From positions 22,792 to 86,791 of the IMG/VR virus record IMGVR_UViG_3300027870_000001: 64,000 nt of DNA. The stretch is one strand, 5' to 3'. Under the pieces are notes generated by a model. That model saw nothing but the letters and a program-made list of their open reading frames with translations, had not been told where the DNA came from and ran no database searches. Shown here piece by piece: positions 24,074 through 31,916 of the stretch. Both the position numbers and the translations under genes were made by a program. The stretch is from a virus. Within the stretch, counting starts at the first letter, position 1, and each line of letters begins with the position of its first letter.

Positions 24074-25441
24074 ATGGCACGAACCCCAACATCAACGCCG
24101 GCCCAGTTCGGTCCCGTCGACTTCGACGACGACGACTTCCCCGACCGGCCGGTCCATCACCTCCACCACGTCGCGATCACCAACATCAAAGGGATCCGCG
24201 GCGCGTCGGTCACGATCGAGGACGGCACCCTCACGATCGTCTCCGGCGCGAACGGCCAGGGCAAGTCGTCGTTCGTCGACGCGATCTTCTACGCCCTGCT
24301 CGGCGGCAAAGCCCTCAAGGGCACCGCCCACCCGGTCACCAAGGGCGAGGAGAAAGGCCGGGTCGAGCTGACGTTCACCGTCGGAGACGGCCCCGAGCAG
24401 ATCCTCGTCACCAAGTCGTGGACGAAGGGCGGCGCCGACTCCACCCTGGAGATCCGCAACAGCGACGGGTACACGACGAAGTCGCCGCAGAAGGTGCTCG
24501 ACTCGATGCTCGGCGCCCGCGCTCTGGACCCGTTGGCGTTCATGAACCTCACCGACTCGCAGCAGGTCGAGGACTTCCTGTCGATGATCGAGGTCGACGT
24601 CGACCTCGACGACCTCGACGCCGACGAGGAGAGGGCCCGCCAGTTGCGTGGCGACGTCGGCCGCGACCTGCGCGCGATGCGGGCCCGGTGCGACGCCATG
24701 CCAGAACCGTTCGACGGGCTCCCCCCAGAACCGATCGCGATCACCGACCTGATCGCTGAGGAGGAGAAAGCACGGGCCCACAACGACAAGATCGACCACA
24801 CCCTGGAGGTCGCCGCCCAGACCGACGGCCTGGCCCTCGCTGCCCGTTCCCTCGTCGAACGGCTCACGGCCGAGCTGGAAGCCGCTGAGGAGGCTCTCGT
24901 GCGGGCTGACGCCACCGCCGCCCGCGCCGCCGAAGACGCGCAACTGGTCCCGGCCCGGATCGACATCGACGAGATCCGTGGCCGCATGGCCGACGTCGAC
25001 GTCATCAACGAACAGGTCCGTGCCGCGAAGTCCCGGCAGGACGCCCTGAACGAGCTGGCCCAGTTGGAGCGCCGGCACCGTGACCTGGAGGAGACGATCG
25101 CTGGGATCCTCGCCACGAAGGAGGAGGCGATCGCCGCGGCGGACATGCCGATCGACGGGCTCACCTTCGCATCCAAGAAGGAGGGCCTCGTCTACCAGGG
25201 GACCGCGTTGAAGGACTGCTCCGCTGCCGAGCAGCGCCTCGTCGCCTGCTCCCTCGCCATGGCCGGTGACCCGCAGATCCGGTTGATCTCCGTCGAGGAT
25301 GGGTCGCTCCTCGACTCCGCCGCGCTCGCCCAGTTGGAGGAGATCGCCGCGGCCCGCGACTTCCACGTCCTGATCGAGATCGTCGACGAGTCCGGCGAAG
25401 CCGGGATCGTGTTCCGCAACGGAGAGGTCGTCCCGTCGTGA
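24074..25441 (+). CDS. SbcC/SMC-like ATPase
   Basis: 455 residues. Walker A is GANGQGKSS (58-66) after the typical LHHVAITNIKGIRG start of SbcC/RecF-type ATPases. Two coiled-coil stretches (about 190-260 and 270-360) flank a short hinge without a clear zinc hook. The C-terminal half has a signature-like CSAAEQRLVACSLA and a Walker B-like IRLISVEDGSLLD. It is about half the length of bacterial SbcC. No Mre11/SbcD nuclease follows. It probably acts on DNA ends during replication or recombination. Confidence 0.88.
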   Translation: MARTPTSTPAQFGPVDFDDDDFPDRPVHHLHHVAITNIKGIRGASVTIEDGTLTIVSGANGQGKSSFVDAIFYALLGGKALKGTAHPVTKGEEKGRVELTFTVGDGPEQILVTKSWTKGGADSTLEIRNSDGYTTKSPQKVLDSMLGARALDPLAFMNLTDSQQVEDFLSMIEVDVDLDDLDADEERARQLRGDVGRDLRAMRARCDAMPEPFDGLPPEPIAITDLIAEEEKARAHNDKIDHTLEVAAQTDGLALAARSLVERLTAELEAAEEALVRADATAARAAEDAQLVPARIDIDEIRGRMADVDVINEQVRAAKSRQDALNELAQLERRHRDLEETIAGILATKEEAIAAADMPIDGLTFASKKEGLVYQGTALKDCSAAEQRLVACSLAMAGDPQIRLISVEDGSLLDSAALAQLEEIAAARDFHVLIEIVDESGEAGIVFRNGEVVPS

Positions 25442-26157
25442 GCGGCCAGAGCCCATGGGACGGGCCGCTCCCTCCGGTCGTCGACGAGCACCGGCCCGAG
25501 GTCCCGGCCGAACCCAACCACGCACGGCAGAGCGTCGCCACGGCCGTGATCCGCCAGTACGCCGAAGGCAACGTCGACCTCGTACGGGTCCTGCGCCGGC
25601 TCCTGGACGACGGCTACGAGATCCCGACCCTGACCTCACCAGCGGACGCGCCGCCGTTGGAGGTCGCCAACGAGCTGCTCGACTACGTGCTCCCGGCCAA
25701 CGGGTTCCCGGCCGGGTCGACCCGGATCCTCGGCCCCGCACGACACGCCCCCGACCTGATCGTCCCGGGCGCGAACGGCCCTATCCCCGGCGACCGGCCC
25801 GTCGCGGCTGCGGGTGGCGCGTGCCCTCCGGCCCCCGACATGTTCGACTTCTTCAAGCTCCCCGAGCCGCCGGTCATCCCCGCTGACCCGGTCGAGCTGA
25901 TCGCCTACTGGAGGAACGAGGCGGCGAACTGGCGCCAGGCTGCCCGGCGCCTCAAGGGCTCCAAACACAAGAGCGACCGGAACCGCCGCCGCCGGTACAA
26001 GGCCATGGCCTCCCAACTCGACGCGTGCGCCCGCGAACTGGAGAAGTGCCTCGCTGGCGGCGGGCCGATGACCCTCCTCGACTACTGGACGCCCCTCTCC
26101 CCGACGTGGGGCGGGATCAAGTTCATCCAGCCCCCGCCCCTGGACCCGGAGCCGTGA
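25438..26157 (+). CDS. Hypothetical protein, 239 aa
   Basis: GTG start overlapping the ATPase gene. The N-terminus is Pro-rich, the middle is helical, and a Lys/Arg-rich segment (RRLKGSKHKSDRNRRRRYKAMASQ) precedes the end. It may bind DNA and could be a partner of the SMC-like ATPase given the coupling, but no family is recognised. Confidence 0.72.
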   Translation: MSGQSPWDGPLPPVVDEHRPEVPAEPNHARQSVATAVIRQYAEGNVDLVRVLRRLLDDGYEIPTLTSPADAPPLEVANELLDYVLPANGFPAGSTRILGPARHAPDLIVPGANGPIPGDRPVAAAGGACPPAPDMFDFFKLPEPPVIPADPVELIAYWRNEAANWRQAARRLKGSKHKSDRNRRRRYKAMASQLDACARELEKCLAGGGPMTLLDYWTPLSPTWGGIKFIQPPPLDPEP

Positions 26158-26345
26158 ACGCCCTCTGGCCATGGCTGACCGTCGGCTTGCTCCTCTTTCT
26201 CGCCGGGTCAATCATGGACGAAGCGTTCAACGCCCCGATCGGATCGTGGCTGTTCAGCATGGCCTCGATCGGATGCTGGTGGCAGGCCGGGCGCATCCTC
26301 TGGCGGATCCACAACGACCCACCCCAACCAGGAGCCCCAACATGA
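26154..26345 (+). CDS. Small membrane protein, 63 aa
   Basis: GTG start. Two hydrophobic helices (WPWLTVGLLLFLAGSIM and SWLFSMASIGCWWQAG) with a short Pro-rich tail. Its 3' end contains the ribosome site of the next gene. Confidence 0.68.
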   Translation: MNALWPWLTVGLLLFLAGSIMDEAFNAPIGSWLFSMASIGCWWQAGRILWRIHNDPPQPGAPT

Positions 26346-26357
26346 CCGACCTGCCCC
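26331..26357 (+). repeat. Translation-initiation repeat, copy B
   Basis: Identical to 15371-15397 and 29588-29614, beginning GGAGCCCCAACATGACC. Here it overlaps the end of the upstream membrane-protein gene, so the sequence serves both as coding tail and as ribosome site. Confidence 0.85.
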
Positions 26358-26746
26358 GCAACGCCCGGATCGTGATCGGAGGCCACCCCCGCACCGGGAA
26401 GACCACCCACGGCAACCAGCTCGCCGCCGCCCTCGGCGTGACCTGCCAGCACACCGACGACCTGATCGACCTCGGCTGGTCCGAAGCGTCCGCCGCCGCA
26501 GCCGAGTGGATGACCAAGCCCGGCCCGTGGGTGATCGAAGGCATGGCCGCGGCCCGCGCGCTACGCAAGGTCCCCGAGTCGGAGCACGGCCCATGCGACC
26601 TGCTCATCTGGTTGACCGACCCGTTCGAGCCGCTCACCAAAGGGCAGCTCGCGATGGGCAAGGGCGCGGACACGGTCCTCGCGGGGATCGTCGACGCCCT
26701 CGACGACGCGCAGGTCCAGGTACGGTCCAGGCCGCTCGACCTGTGA
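26342..26746 (+). CDS. P-loop kinase-like protein, 134 aa
   Basis: Walker A GHPRTGKTT at about residues 13-21, then HTDDLIDLGW and WVIEGMAAAR, a pattern like small nucleotide or adenylate kinases in which an acidic pair binds substrate and the GM segment precedes the second strand. Shorter than most kinases, and the lid seems missing. Substrate unknown; a nucleotide-related role is plausible. Confidence 0.8.
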   Translation: MTDLPRNARIVIGGHPRTGKTTHGNQLAAALGVTCQHTDDLIDLGWSEASAAAAEWMTKPGPWVIEGMAAARALRKVPESEHGPCDLLIWLTDPFEPLTKGQLAMGKGADTVLAGIVDALDDAQVQVRSRPLDL

Positions 26747-26967
26747 AGGCGTTGGCCGTGATCGACGACGACGGCATGGTCGTCGCCTGGTCCGAGTCGT
26801 CCCTCGGCTGCTACCGCAAGATCGCTGACGCCGACGACAACGGGGTCACCTGGCAACAGATCCGCACTCTCCACGAGGCCGGCGACCCGTTGACGGTCAC
26901 CGTGCTCGACCACCCAACCACCTACCGGATCGTTCCCCGATCCGAGATCGAGGACCACCAACCATGA
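26743..26967 (+). CDS. Small hypothetical protein, 74 aa
   Basis: GTG start in a GTGA overlap. A single beta-rich domain (MKALAVIDDDGMVVAWSES). No family recognised. Confidence 0.7.
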   Translation: MKALAVIDDDGMVVAWSESSLGCYRKIADADDNGVTWQQIRTLHEAGDPLTVTVLDHPTTYRIVPRSEIEDHQP

Positions 26968-29090
26968 CCACCGACCCCCAGCCCGTGCTCACCCCGTACG
27001 TGGGGCGCGCCACCTCCGACAGCCCGAGTGGCGTCCACGTGCTCTACCTGTCCCCGCAGGGGTGGGCGCTCCAGCACCCGAAGCCCGGCCCCGGCGGGGT
27101 GTGCTCCGAGTTCTGCCCCACCCAGCAGGCCCTGGAGGAGGTGCTCGACCGGACAGCCTGGTTCGCGTTGAGTGATGACGACTTCCGTCGTCTCGTCCAG
27201 CTCGCCCCCGAGGTCGACATCACGATGATGACCCGCCCCCCGTACTGGGTCGACCAGATCGGCCAACTCCTCGCCTACCACGGCGCGGTGGCCCCCGATG
27301 GCAGCCACAACTGGTGGGACCGGTCCGCGCTCGTCACCGCGTTCCGCCGGCTGGTCGAGTCCTGGACCCAGCCCGGCGCAGCAGCCGGCACCTTCAACCC
27401 CGCGGACTTCGGGCCGGTCGACGCCGACCCGATGGTCCCCGTGCCCCGAGCGGGGATCGTCGCCTACGCCAAGGCGGCGCGCGAGCACGGCCTGTACGGC
27501 ATGGCCGACGACTTCGACAAGATCCTCGGCCACCCGGCCCGTGAAGAACCGGAGCACCCGGAGGTGGTCGGGCTCCGCTACGACGTGGCCGTGTCGCTCA
27601 TGGGCGCGATGCGCCGGTGCAACATGTGGGAGGAAGCCGACCGGCTCCGCAACCTCCTCCGCCTCGACGAGATCCCGGTCCTCCACGACGGCCAGCAGGT
27701 CGGTGTCGTCGAGGAGGTCACCCGCGAGCCCGACGTGATCATCCGCAACACCTCCGGGTTCCCGATGCCCGACAGCGACCAGGCACGGCTCGACTTCGCG
27801 GAGGGGTTCGCCCCCGCGATCGACGCGGTGCAGGAGGCCCTCAACTCGGCGTTTCCCGACGACGGCGCTGGCCCCTGGACCGGGCTCGCTGCGTCCAAGG
27901 TGGTGCGTGGCCTCAAGCTCCTCGGCTGGGCGGTCGTCGAACGGCAGGAGGTGCACGACCAGTGGACAGGCGTGCTCAAGATCGAGGGCGTCCCCGCCGG
28001 TGACCAGCGGCTCGCGCGCTCTGACCGGCCCGAGGTCAACGAGGTGCTCGACCGGCTCAGGATCATCCAGACCGCCGACTGGTGGCAGCACGTCCACGAG
28101 GACGGCGAGGCCCACTACTACCTCGACGCGATGCTCCGCGCGGCCGGTGCCCTGGCCCCTGACCCACGCCCGACGGAGCTCGACAGCGTGAACGATCTGC
28201 TCCACACGGCGTGGGGCATCATCGCCAACGCCCAGCACGCCCTGGGCAACGGCATGTCGCTCGACGAACTCGCCACCGCCGAACCCGAGCTGACGACTGC
28301 AACCGAGGAGGTGGAGTGGGCCAGGGCCGCGGTCCGGTTCCGTGACGCCTACCACCTCCACCTCGGCATCCCGACGGACTACGAGGTCGTGGAGGCGGTG
28401 CCCGTGCCGTGGGTCCCGAGCCCCGACGAAGCCGACCACACCCTGGCCCGTGCGATCCTCGGCCAGTCGAGCACCCTCGCCGGCTACGAACGGGACTGGG
28501 TGAAGGACCACTACCGGCACGGCGTCTCCGACTTCGCCCCGACGTCGCTGCTCACCCGGTGCACCTTGGAGATGGTCCCCGCGGGTGCGGTGTGGGCATG
28601 GGCCGACGAGGTCGACGGGGCCGGGCTGATCCGCTGGCTCCAGGCTTACGAGGTCGGTCGGGTGGCGGATCTGCTCGGCACGATCGGTGGCCAGGCCGAC
28701 GCGATCCGCACGTTCGGCCGTCTCGGGTCGGATCCGGTGGAGGTGCAGCGCCGGCTCCAGCAGGAGGTGGCGTTCCTCGATCCCAACGTGTTCACCGGTC
28801 ACGTGGTCCCGGAGCCCGCGCCGTGGGCAGCGGAGGTGTGGGAGAACATGGAGTCGGGCCCTGAGATCCCGCTTGACATGACCGCGGTCGACAAGGGCGA
28901 CCCCGATCGTCCGACCGAGGTCACCTCCCGGCCGACGCCCGACGAGCGCGACCTCCGCAACCAGGCGCTGACCCTGGCCATCGGCTACGTCACCAACGCC
29001 AGCATGGGCGGCAACGCCCTGGAGGTGGCCGAGCAGTACCTGGCGTTCCTCCGCACCGGTCAGGCCCCGCCCCTGGCCACGTTGGGGTGA
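26964..29090 (+). CDS. Large multi-segment hypothetical protein, 708 aa
   Basis: The longest unassigned gene in the accessory region. Most of it is helical and acidic, with many Trp. Two short helix pairs (AYAKAAREHGLYGMADDFDKIL, split near residue 180, and MRRCNMWEEADRLRNLLRL) resemble the UvrB/UvrC or tRNA-synthetase helical-hairpin motif that binds protein partners. No nucleotide-binding loop, membrane helix or Cys cluster. It could be a modular adaptor or a large effector; no family recognised. Confidence 0.75.
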   Translation: MTTDPQPVLTPYVGRATSDSPSGVHVLYLSPQGWALQHPKPGPGGVCSEFCPTQQALEEVLDRTAWFALSDDDFRRLVQLAPEVDITMMTRPPYWVDQIGQLLAYHGAVAPDGSHNWWDRSALVTAFRRLVESWTQPGAAAGTFNPADFGPVDADPMVPVPRAGIVAYAKAAREHGLYGMADDFDKILGHPAREEPEHPEVVGLRYDVAVSLMGAMRRCNMWEEADRLRNLLRLDEIPVLHDGQQVGVVEEVTREPDVIIRNTSGFPMPDSDQARLDFAEGFAPAIDAVQEALNSAFPDDGAGPWTGLAASKVVRGLKLLGWAVVERQEVHDQWTGVLKIEGVPAGDQRLARSDRPEVNEVLDRLRIIQTADWWQHVHEDGEAHYYLDAMLRAAGALAPDPRPTELDSVNDLLHTAWGIIANAQHALGNGMSLDELATAEPELTTATEEVEWARAAVRFRDAYHLHLGIPTDYEVVEAVPVPWVPSPDEADHTLARAILGQSSTLAGYERDWVKDHYRHGVSDFAPTSLLTRCTLEMVPAGAVWAWADEVDGAGLIRWLQAYEVGRVADLLGTIGGQADAIRTFGRLGSDPVEVQRRLQQEVAFLDPNVFTGHVVPEPAPWAAEVWENMESGPEIPLDMTAVDKGDPDRPTEVTSRPTPDERDLRNQALTLAIGYVTNASMGGNALEVAEQYLAFLRTGQAPPLATLG

Positions 29091-29096
29091 ACCAGG

Positions 29097-29126
29097 AAGG
29101 GGACCGGCTCCAGGGCCGGTCCCCTT
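29097..29126 (+). terminator. Hairpin terminator
   Basis: AAGGGGACCGGC pairs with GCCGGTCCCCTT (12 bp, 6-nt loop), starting 7 nt after the stop of the 708-residue gene. It insulates that gene from the next promoter. Confidence 0.88.
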
Positions 29127-29140
29127 CGCTGTCCCGGCCC

Positions 29141-29163
29141 ACTGTCGCCGTAGATGCTACGGT
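29141..29163 (+). promoter_or_regulatory. Dyad promoter copy 10 (leaderless GTG)
   Basis: Left arm ACTGTCGCCGT, right half ending GCTACGGT, -10 TACGGT at 29158-29163. Seven nucleotides before the GTG at 29171, so a GTG codon is used on a leaderless message. Confidence 0.8.
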
Positions 29164-29170
29164 CGGCCCC

Positions 29171-29602
29171 GTGATCCTGTACCACGGCACCACGCTCGAA
29201 GCGTGGCTCCTGATCCACCGTGACGGCCTCGTCCCGCACCGTGCACCCGGCCGCGACATGACTGTGGTGTGGGCCTCGGATGACCCGAACGTCGCCCGGT
29301 TCTACGCCCGAGGCGGCGTGTGGACGTCGCCGTCGACCGCCGGGGTCGTGCTGGCCTTCCCTGCCCCCGAGGACGCTCAGATCGTACGTGACGCCGCTCA
29401 CCCGCGACTGTGGACCTGCCCCACCCTGATCCCGGCCGAGTCGATCAGCGTGCACGAGACGATCCCCGCCGCCGAGTGCGGATCGGCGTTCGGTGACCTC
29501 GGCGCCCAGGTGAAGGCGTTGGCCAGCGCGTTCCACGCAGCGACCGCGCTCGTCGCAGCGACCAAGACCAAGATCCCATCCAACACTGGAGCCCCAACAT
29601 GA
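29171..29602 (+). CDS. ADP-ribosyltransferase/KptA-fold-like protein
   Basis: 143 residues. The opening ILYHGTTLEAWLLIHRDGL, then VVWASDDPNVARFYARGG, matches the start of the ADP-ribosyltransferase/RNA 2'-phosphotransferase fold: an HGT motif that contacts NAD, and an active-site loop with a (S/T)DP turn. The third catalytic element (Glu) is not certain. If active it could modify host proteins or nucleic acid. Alternative: a non-catalytic relative. Confidence 0.65.
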   Translation: MILYHGTTLEAWLLIHRDGLVPHRAPGRDMTVVWASDDPNVARFYARGGVWTSPSTAGVVLAFPAPEDAQIVRDAAHPRLWTCPTLIPAESISVHETIPAAECGSAFGDLGAQVKALASAFHAATALVAATKTKIPSNTGAPT

Positions 29603-29614
29603 CCGACCTGCCCC
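29588..29614 (+). repeat. Translation-initiation repeat, copy C
   Basis: The third identical 27-nt copy. The ribosome site lies inside the end of the upstream gene, and the ATG at 29599 overlaps its stop codon. Confidence 0.85.
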
Positions 29615-30138
29615 GCGCCCCCGGCTACAACGACCTCACCGACGCGGAGAAGCTCCTCGCCCAAGCGATCGCCGTCGAGGTGGTCAACGCCAAGGACGCC
29701 CTCGGCATCCTTGGGTCGGAGCCGATCATCTACGACGCTTCGATCCCGACGTTCGTCAAGGCGTGGGCGCTCGCCATCGAAGCCGGCGGCAACGACACCG
29801 CCGACCTGGCCGAGGACATCAAGCCCGCCCCCCGTCAGGTGTCGCGGGCGGACGTGTGGCATTGGCTGGGCCGGCACGGCATCGACGGCGGCACCGACCG
29901 ACCGATGGGCGGGGCGATCCGCCTCCACGCCGATCTGGTCGAGCTCCCCCCGGCCGACGCCCAGAACCCGGGCGCCCGGCCCGGCCGCACCGACCTCCAC
30001 GACGCATCCGCGGTGGCATCGGTCGAGCTGCTCCCCATGATCAACGGCCGCTACGTCCAGACCACCTCCGCCGGGGAGATCACCCCGGTCGCGCTCATCC
30101 CGTACGACCTCGTGCCCGGCGAAGGCGCCGATGCCTGA
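29599..30138 (+). CDS. Hypothetical protein, 179 aa
   Basis: Starts MTDLPRAPGYNDLTDAEKLL. The middle (RQVSRADVWHWLGRHGIDGGT) looks like a small helical domain, and the end is a beta-rich tail. No family recognised. Confidence 0.73.
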   Translation: MTDLPRAPGYNDLTDAEKLLAQAIAVEVVNAKDALGILGSEPIIYDASIPTFVKAWALAIEAGGNDTADLAEDIKPAPRQVSRADVWHWLGRHGIDGGTDRPMGGAIRLHADLVELPPADAQNPGARPGRTDLHDASAVASVELLPMINGRYVQTTSAGEITPVALIPYDLVPGEGADA

Positions 30139-30457
30139 CGACCGGGTCAACGCCTTGGCGGCGGAGATGCGCGCCGCTGGCGGCGAAGGCATGGAGGTCA
30201 TCGAGCGGCGGGTGATGGGCGGGCAACGGCTCCGCCTGTGGATGCCCTCGGCCGCGGCGTCCGCGAAGCTGCGGGCGCTCGCGTCGTCGTTCGGGTGGCC
30301 GTCGAACGTGGTGCCCCACTACGCCCACCCGGGCGCGCGAGGGTCGACAGGGGTCCAGGTCGTGATCGACATGAAGGTCGGGCAGGGACAGGTTGAGGGC
30401 GGTCACCGTGAGGTGGGCGCCGGCCGTCGTAGCGTCGGCCCCGGAGGTGCACGATGA
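30131..30457 (+). CDS. Hypothetical protein, 108 aa
   Basis: Basic helical N-terminal half (MPDDRVNALAAEMRAAGGEG, then RRVMGGQRLRLWM), then a disordered Gly/Arg tail that also carries the ribosome site of the next gene. No family recognised. Confidence 0.66.
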   Translation: MPDDRVNALAAEMRAAGGEGMEVIERRVMGGQRLRLWMPSAAASAKLRALASSFGWPSNVVPHYAHPGARGSTGVQVVIDMKVGQGQVEGGHREVGAGRRSVGPGGAR

Positions 30458-30756
30458 CCAACGAGATCACGATCCAGGTCGGCCCCGAGGGCATGAACCC
30501 CAACGACCCGCGCTGGCAGGACGCGCTCCTGACGATGACCGGCCGGGTCCAGAACTTCCCGTTCTGGGACTACAAGCCCGAGCTGATCCGCGGTGGCCGT
30601 CGCCTCGACCGGTTCGTCGACCCCCACCTGGAGGCGCTCCGCGAGTGGCGGCGGATGCTGTGGCACAACGTGGCCGGTCACCTGATCGGCTACTGCGTGG
30701 TGTTCCCGTTCTCCCGGCGGCTTGGCCACTGGATCCACGACAGGACCGAACCCTGA
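30454..30756 (+). CDS. Hypothetical protein, 100 aa
   Basis: An aromatic, basic C-terminal part (EWRRMLWHNVAGHLIGYCVVFPFSR) with a moderately hydrophobic helix that may sit at the membrane. GGAGG upstream gives the ribosome site. No family recognised. Confidence 0.7.
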   Translation: MTNEITIQVGPEGMNPNDPRWQDALLTMTGRVQNFPFWDYKPELIRGGRRLDRFVDPHLEALREWRRMLWHNVAGHLIGYCVVFPFSRRLGHWIHDRTEP

Positions 30757-31019
30757 TGGGCATCCTCGACCCGGGCGAACTGCTCGCCGCCGCGACCATC
30801 GACGACGCAGCAGAGCTCGTCAACCGGCTCCTCACCGAACCCGACCCGGAGATCCTCGCGGATCTCCTCGAACACGTCGTCGACCAGTCCGACCGGGCTC
30901 ACGCGGTGCTCGCCCTGTTGGTGCTCACCGCCCGCGGTGCCCCGGTGTCGGAGACGGGTGTCGAGCTGGTCAACCAGGCCGGCCAGGTCGTCGGCCAACT
31001 GATCCTCCCGCCATCATGA
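30756..31019 (+). CDS. Small helical hypothetical protein, 87 aa
   Basis: Leu/Ala-rich helical protein (DAAELVNRLLTEPDPEILADLLEHVVDQ). No membrane span. The stop overlaps the ATG of the tiny membrane peptide that follows. Confidence 0.7.
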   Translation: MGILDPGELLAAATIDDAAELVNRLLTEPDPEILADLLEHVVDQSDRAHAVLALLVLTARGAPVSETGVELVNQAGQVVGQLILPPS

Positions 31020-31087
31020 TCATCATCGTCCTGGTGGTGGCCGGTGTGGTCGCAGCCCGGGTCCTCGGCCAGTGGCTGGTCGGGTGA
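31016..31087 (+). CDS. 23-residue membrane peptide
   Basis: ATGA overlap upstream and GTGA overlap downstream. MIIIVLVVAGVVAARVLGQW is a single hydrophobic helix with one Arg in the middle. Like the 24-residue peptide at 5124, it sits in a perfectly coupled position, which supports real translation. Confidence 0.58.
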   Translation: MIIIVLVVAGVVAARVLGQWLVG

Positions 31088-31254
31088 GCGACCTCGGGAA
31101 GCCGAAGGCCCGGTACCGGCGTCCGTGCCCGACGTGCGCCTCGACGGTCAGGACCAAGACCCGCGACGGCGAAGACATCGTGGTGTCCTGCACGGGGGGC
31201 GGCTACGTGATGGGCCGGATCACTCTGACCCGGGATCTGCCCGGCCCGTGCTGA
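31084..31254 (+). CDS. Zinc-ribbon protein, 56 aa
   Basis: GTG start. RPCPTCASTVRTKTRDGEDI and a later SCTGGG give one CxxC pair and a single Cys, a reduced zinc ribbon. The last codons overlap the next gene. Confidence 0.65.
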   Translation: MSDLGKPKARYRRPCPTCASTVRTKTRDGEDIVVSCTGGGYVMGRITLTRDLPGPC

Positions 31255-31889
31255 ACCGCGACCCGGCGAAGAACCGGGCATGGCAGGACCGCAGCCGTGC
31301 TCGGGCCCGCGAGAAACGCAACGCTCGACCTGGGGTCGAGGGTCAACCTCACGTCGACATCGAACCACCGCCGACCCCGAAGCTGACCCGTCCGGTGCCG
31401 CCCCCTCCACCACGGCCGACCGATGTCGAGCCGGTGGCCAAGCTGTTCACCGACGCCGACACCCAACCCCGCGACGTGGTCCGCGCCGAACGGATCTCCA
31501 TCGACCGGGTGTGCCAGGCCCGCGGGTTCACGACGGTGCCGTGCGACCGTGGCCAGGAGGTCGACGAGATGCAAGGCCGAGGCCGGCGACCGGGGTCGGA
31601 GCTGGTCCTCGCTGAGACGCAGCTCCTGTGCCACACCTGCCACGCGCTCAAGACCCGTCACCCGCGGATGGCCGGGCTGCTCGGCCTGTACGGGCCGGTC
31701 GAGCAGGAACGGCGGATCACGGTCGAGGGCCGCGACAAGGTGGAGGAGGCGCTCGTCGAGTGGGTGCGCCGGAAGTCGACGGCGAGGGGGATCGACGCGG
31801 GGTCCCCGGTGTGGTCGGGGGTGGTCGGGTTGGCGGTGCGACGGGACGCGACCGGGGTGTTGGCGTTGATCGCTCCGCAGGTTGCGTGA
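31248..31889 (+). CDS. HNH-endonuclease-like protein with altered catalytic site
   Basis: 213 residues, GTG start overlapping the previous gene. A basic N-terminus and Pro-rich linker lead to CQARGFTTVPCDRGQEVDEM and later LLCHTCHALKTRHP. The spacing matches an HNH domain with a CxxCH half, but the usual catalytic HH of the first strand is replaced by VDE. It may be a degenerate or variant HNH nuclease. The C-terminal region is helical. The stop overlaps dyad promoter copy 11. Confidence 0.7.
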   Translation: MLNRDPAKNRAWQDRSRARAREKRNARPGVEGQPHVDIEPPPTPKLTRPVPPPPPRPTDVEPVAKLFTDADTQPRDVVRAERISIDRVCQARGFTTVPCDRGQEVDEMQGRGRRPGSELVLAETQLLCHTCHALKTRHPRMAGLLGLYGPVEQERRITVEGRDKVEEALVEWVRRKSTARGIDAGSPVWSGVVGLAVRRDATGVLALIAPQVA

Positions 31890-31910
31890 CTGTCGCCCGT
31901 TGGCTACAGT
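31889..31910 (+). promoter_or_regulatory. Dyad promoter copy 11 (drives small RNA)
   Basis: -35 TTGCGT at 31882-31887, 17-bp spacer with left arm ACTGTCGCCCG, right arm TTGGCTACAGT, -10 TACAGT at 31905-31910. No start codon lies at the leaderless position; a structured RNA follows. Confidence 0.85.
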
Positions 31911-31916
31911 CATTGG

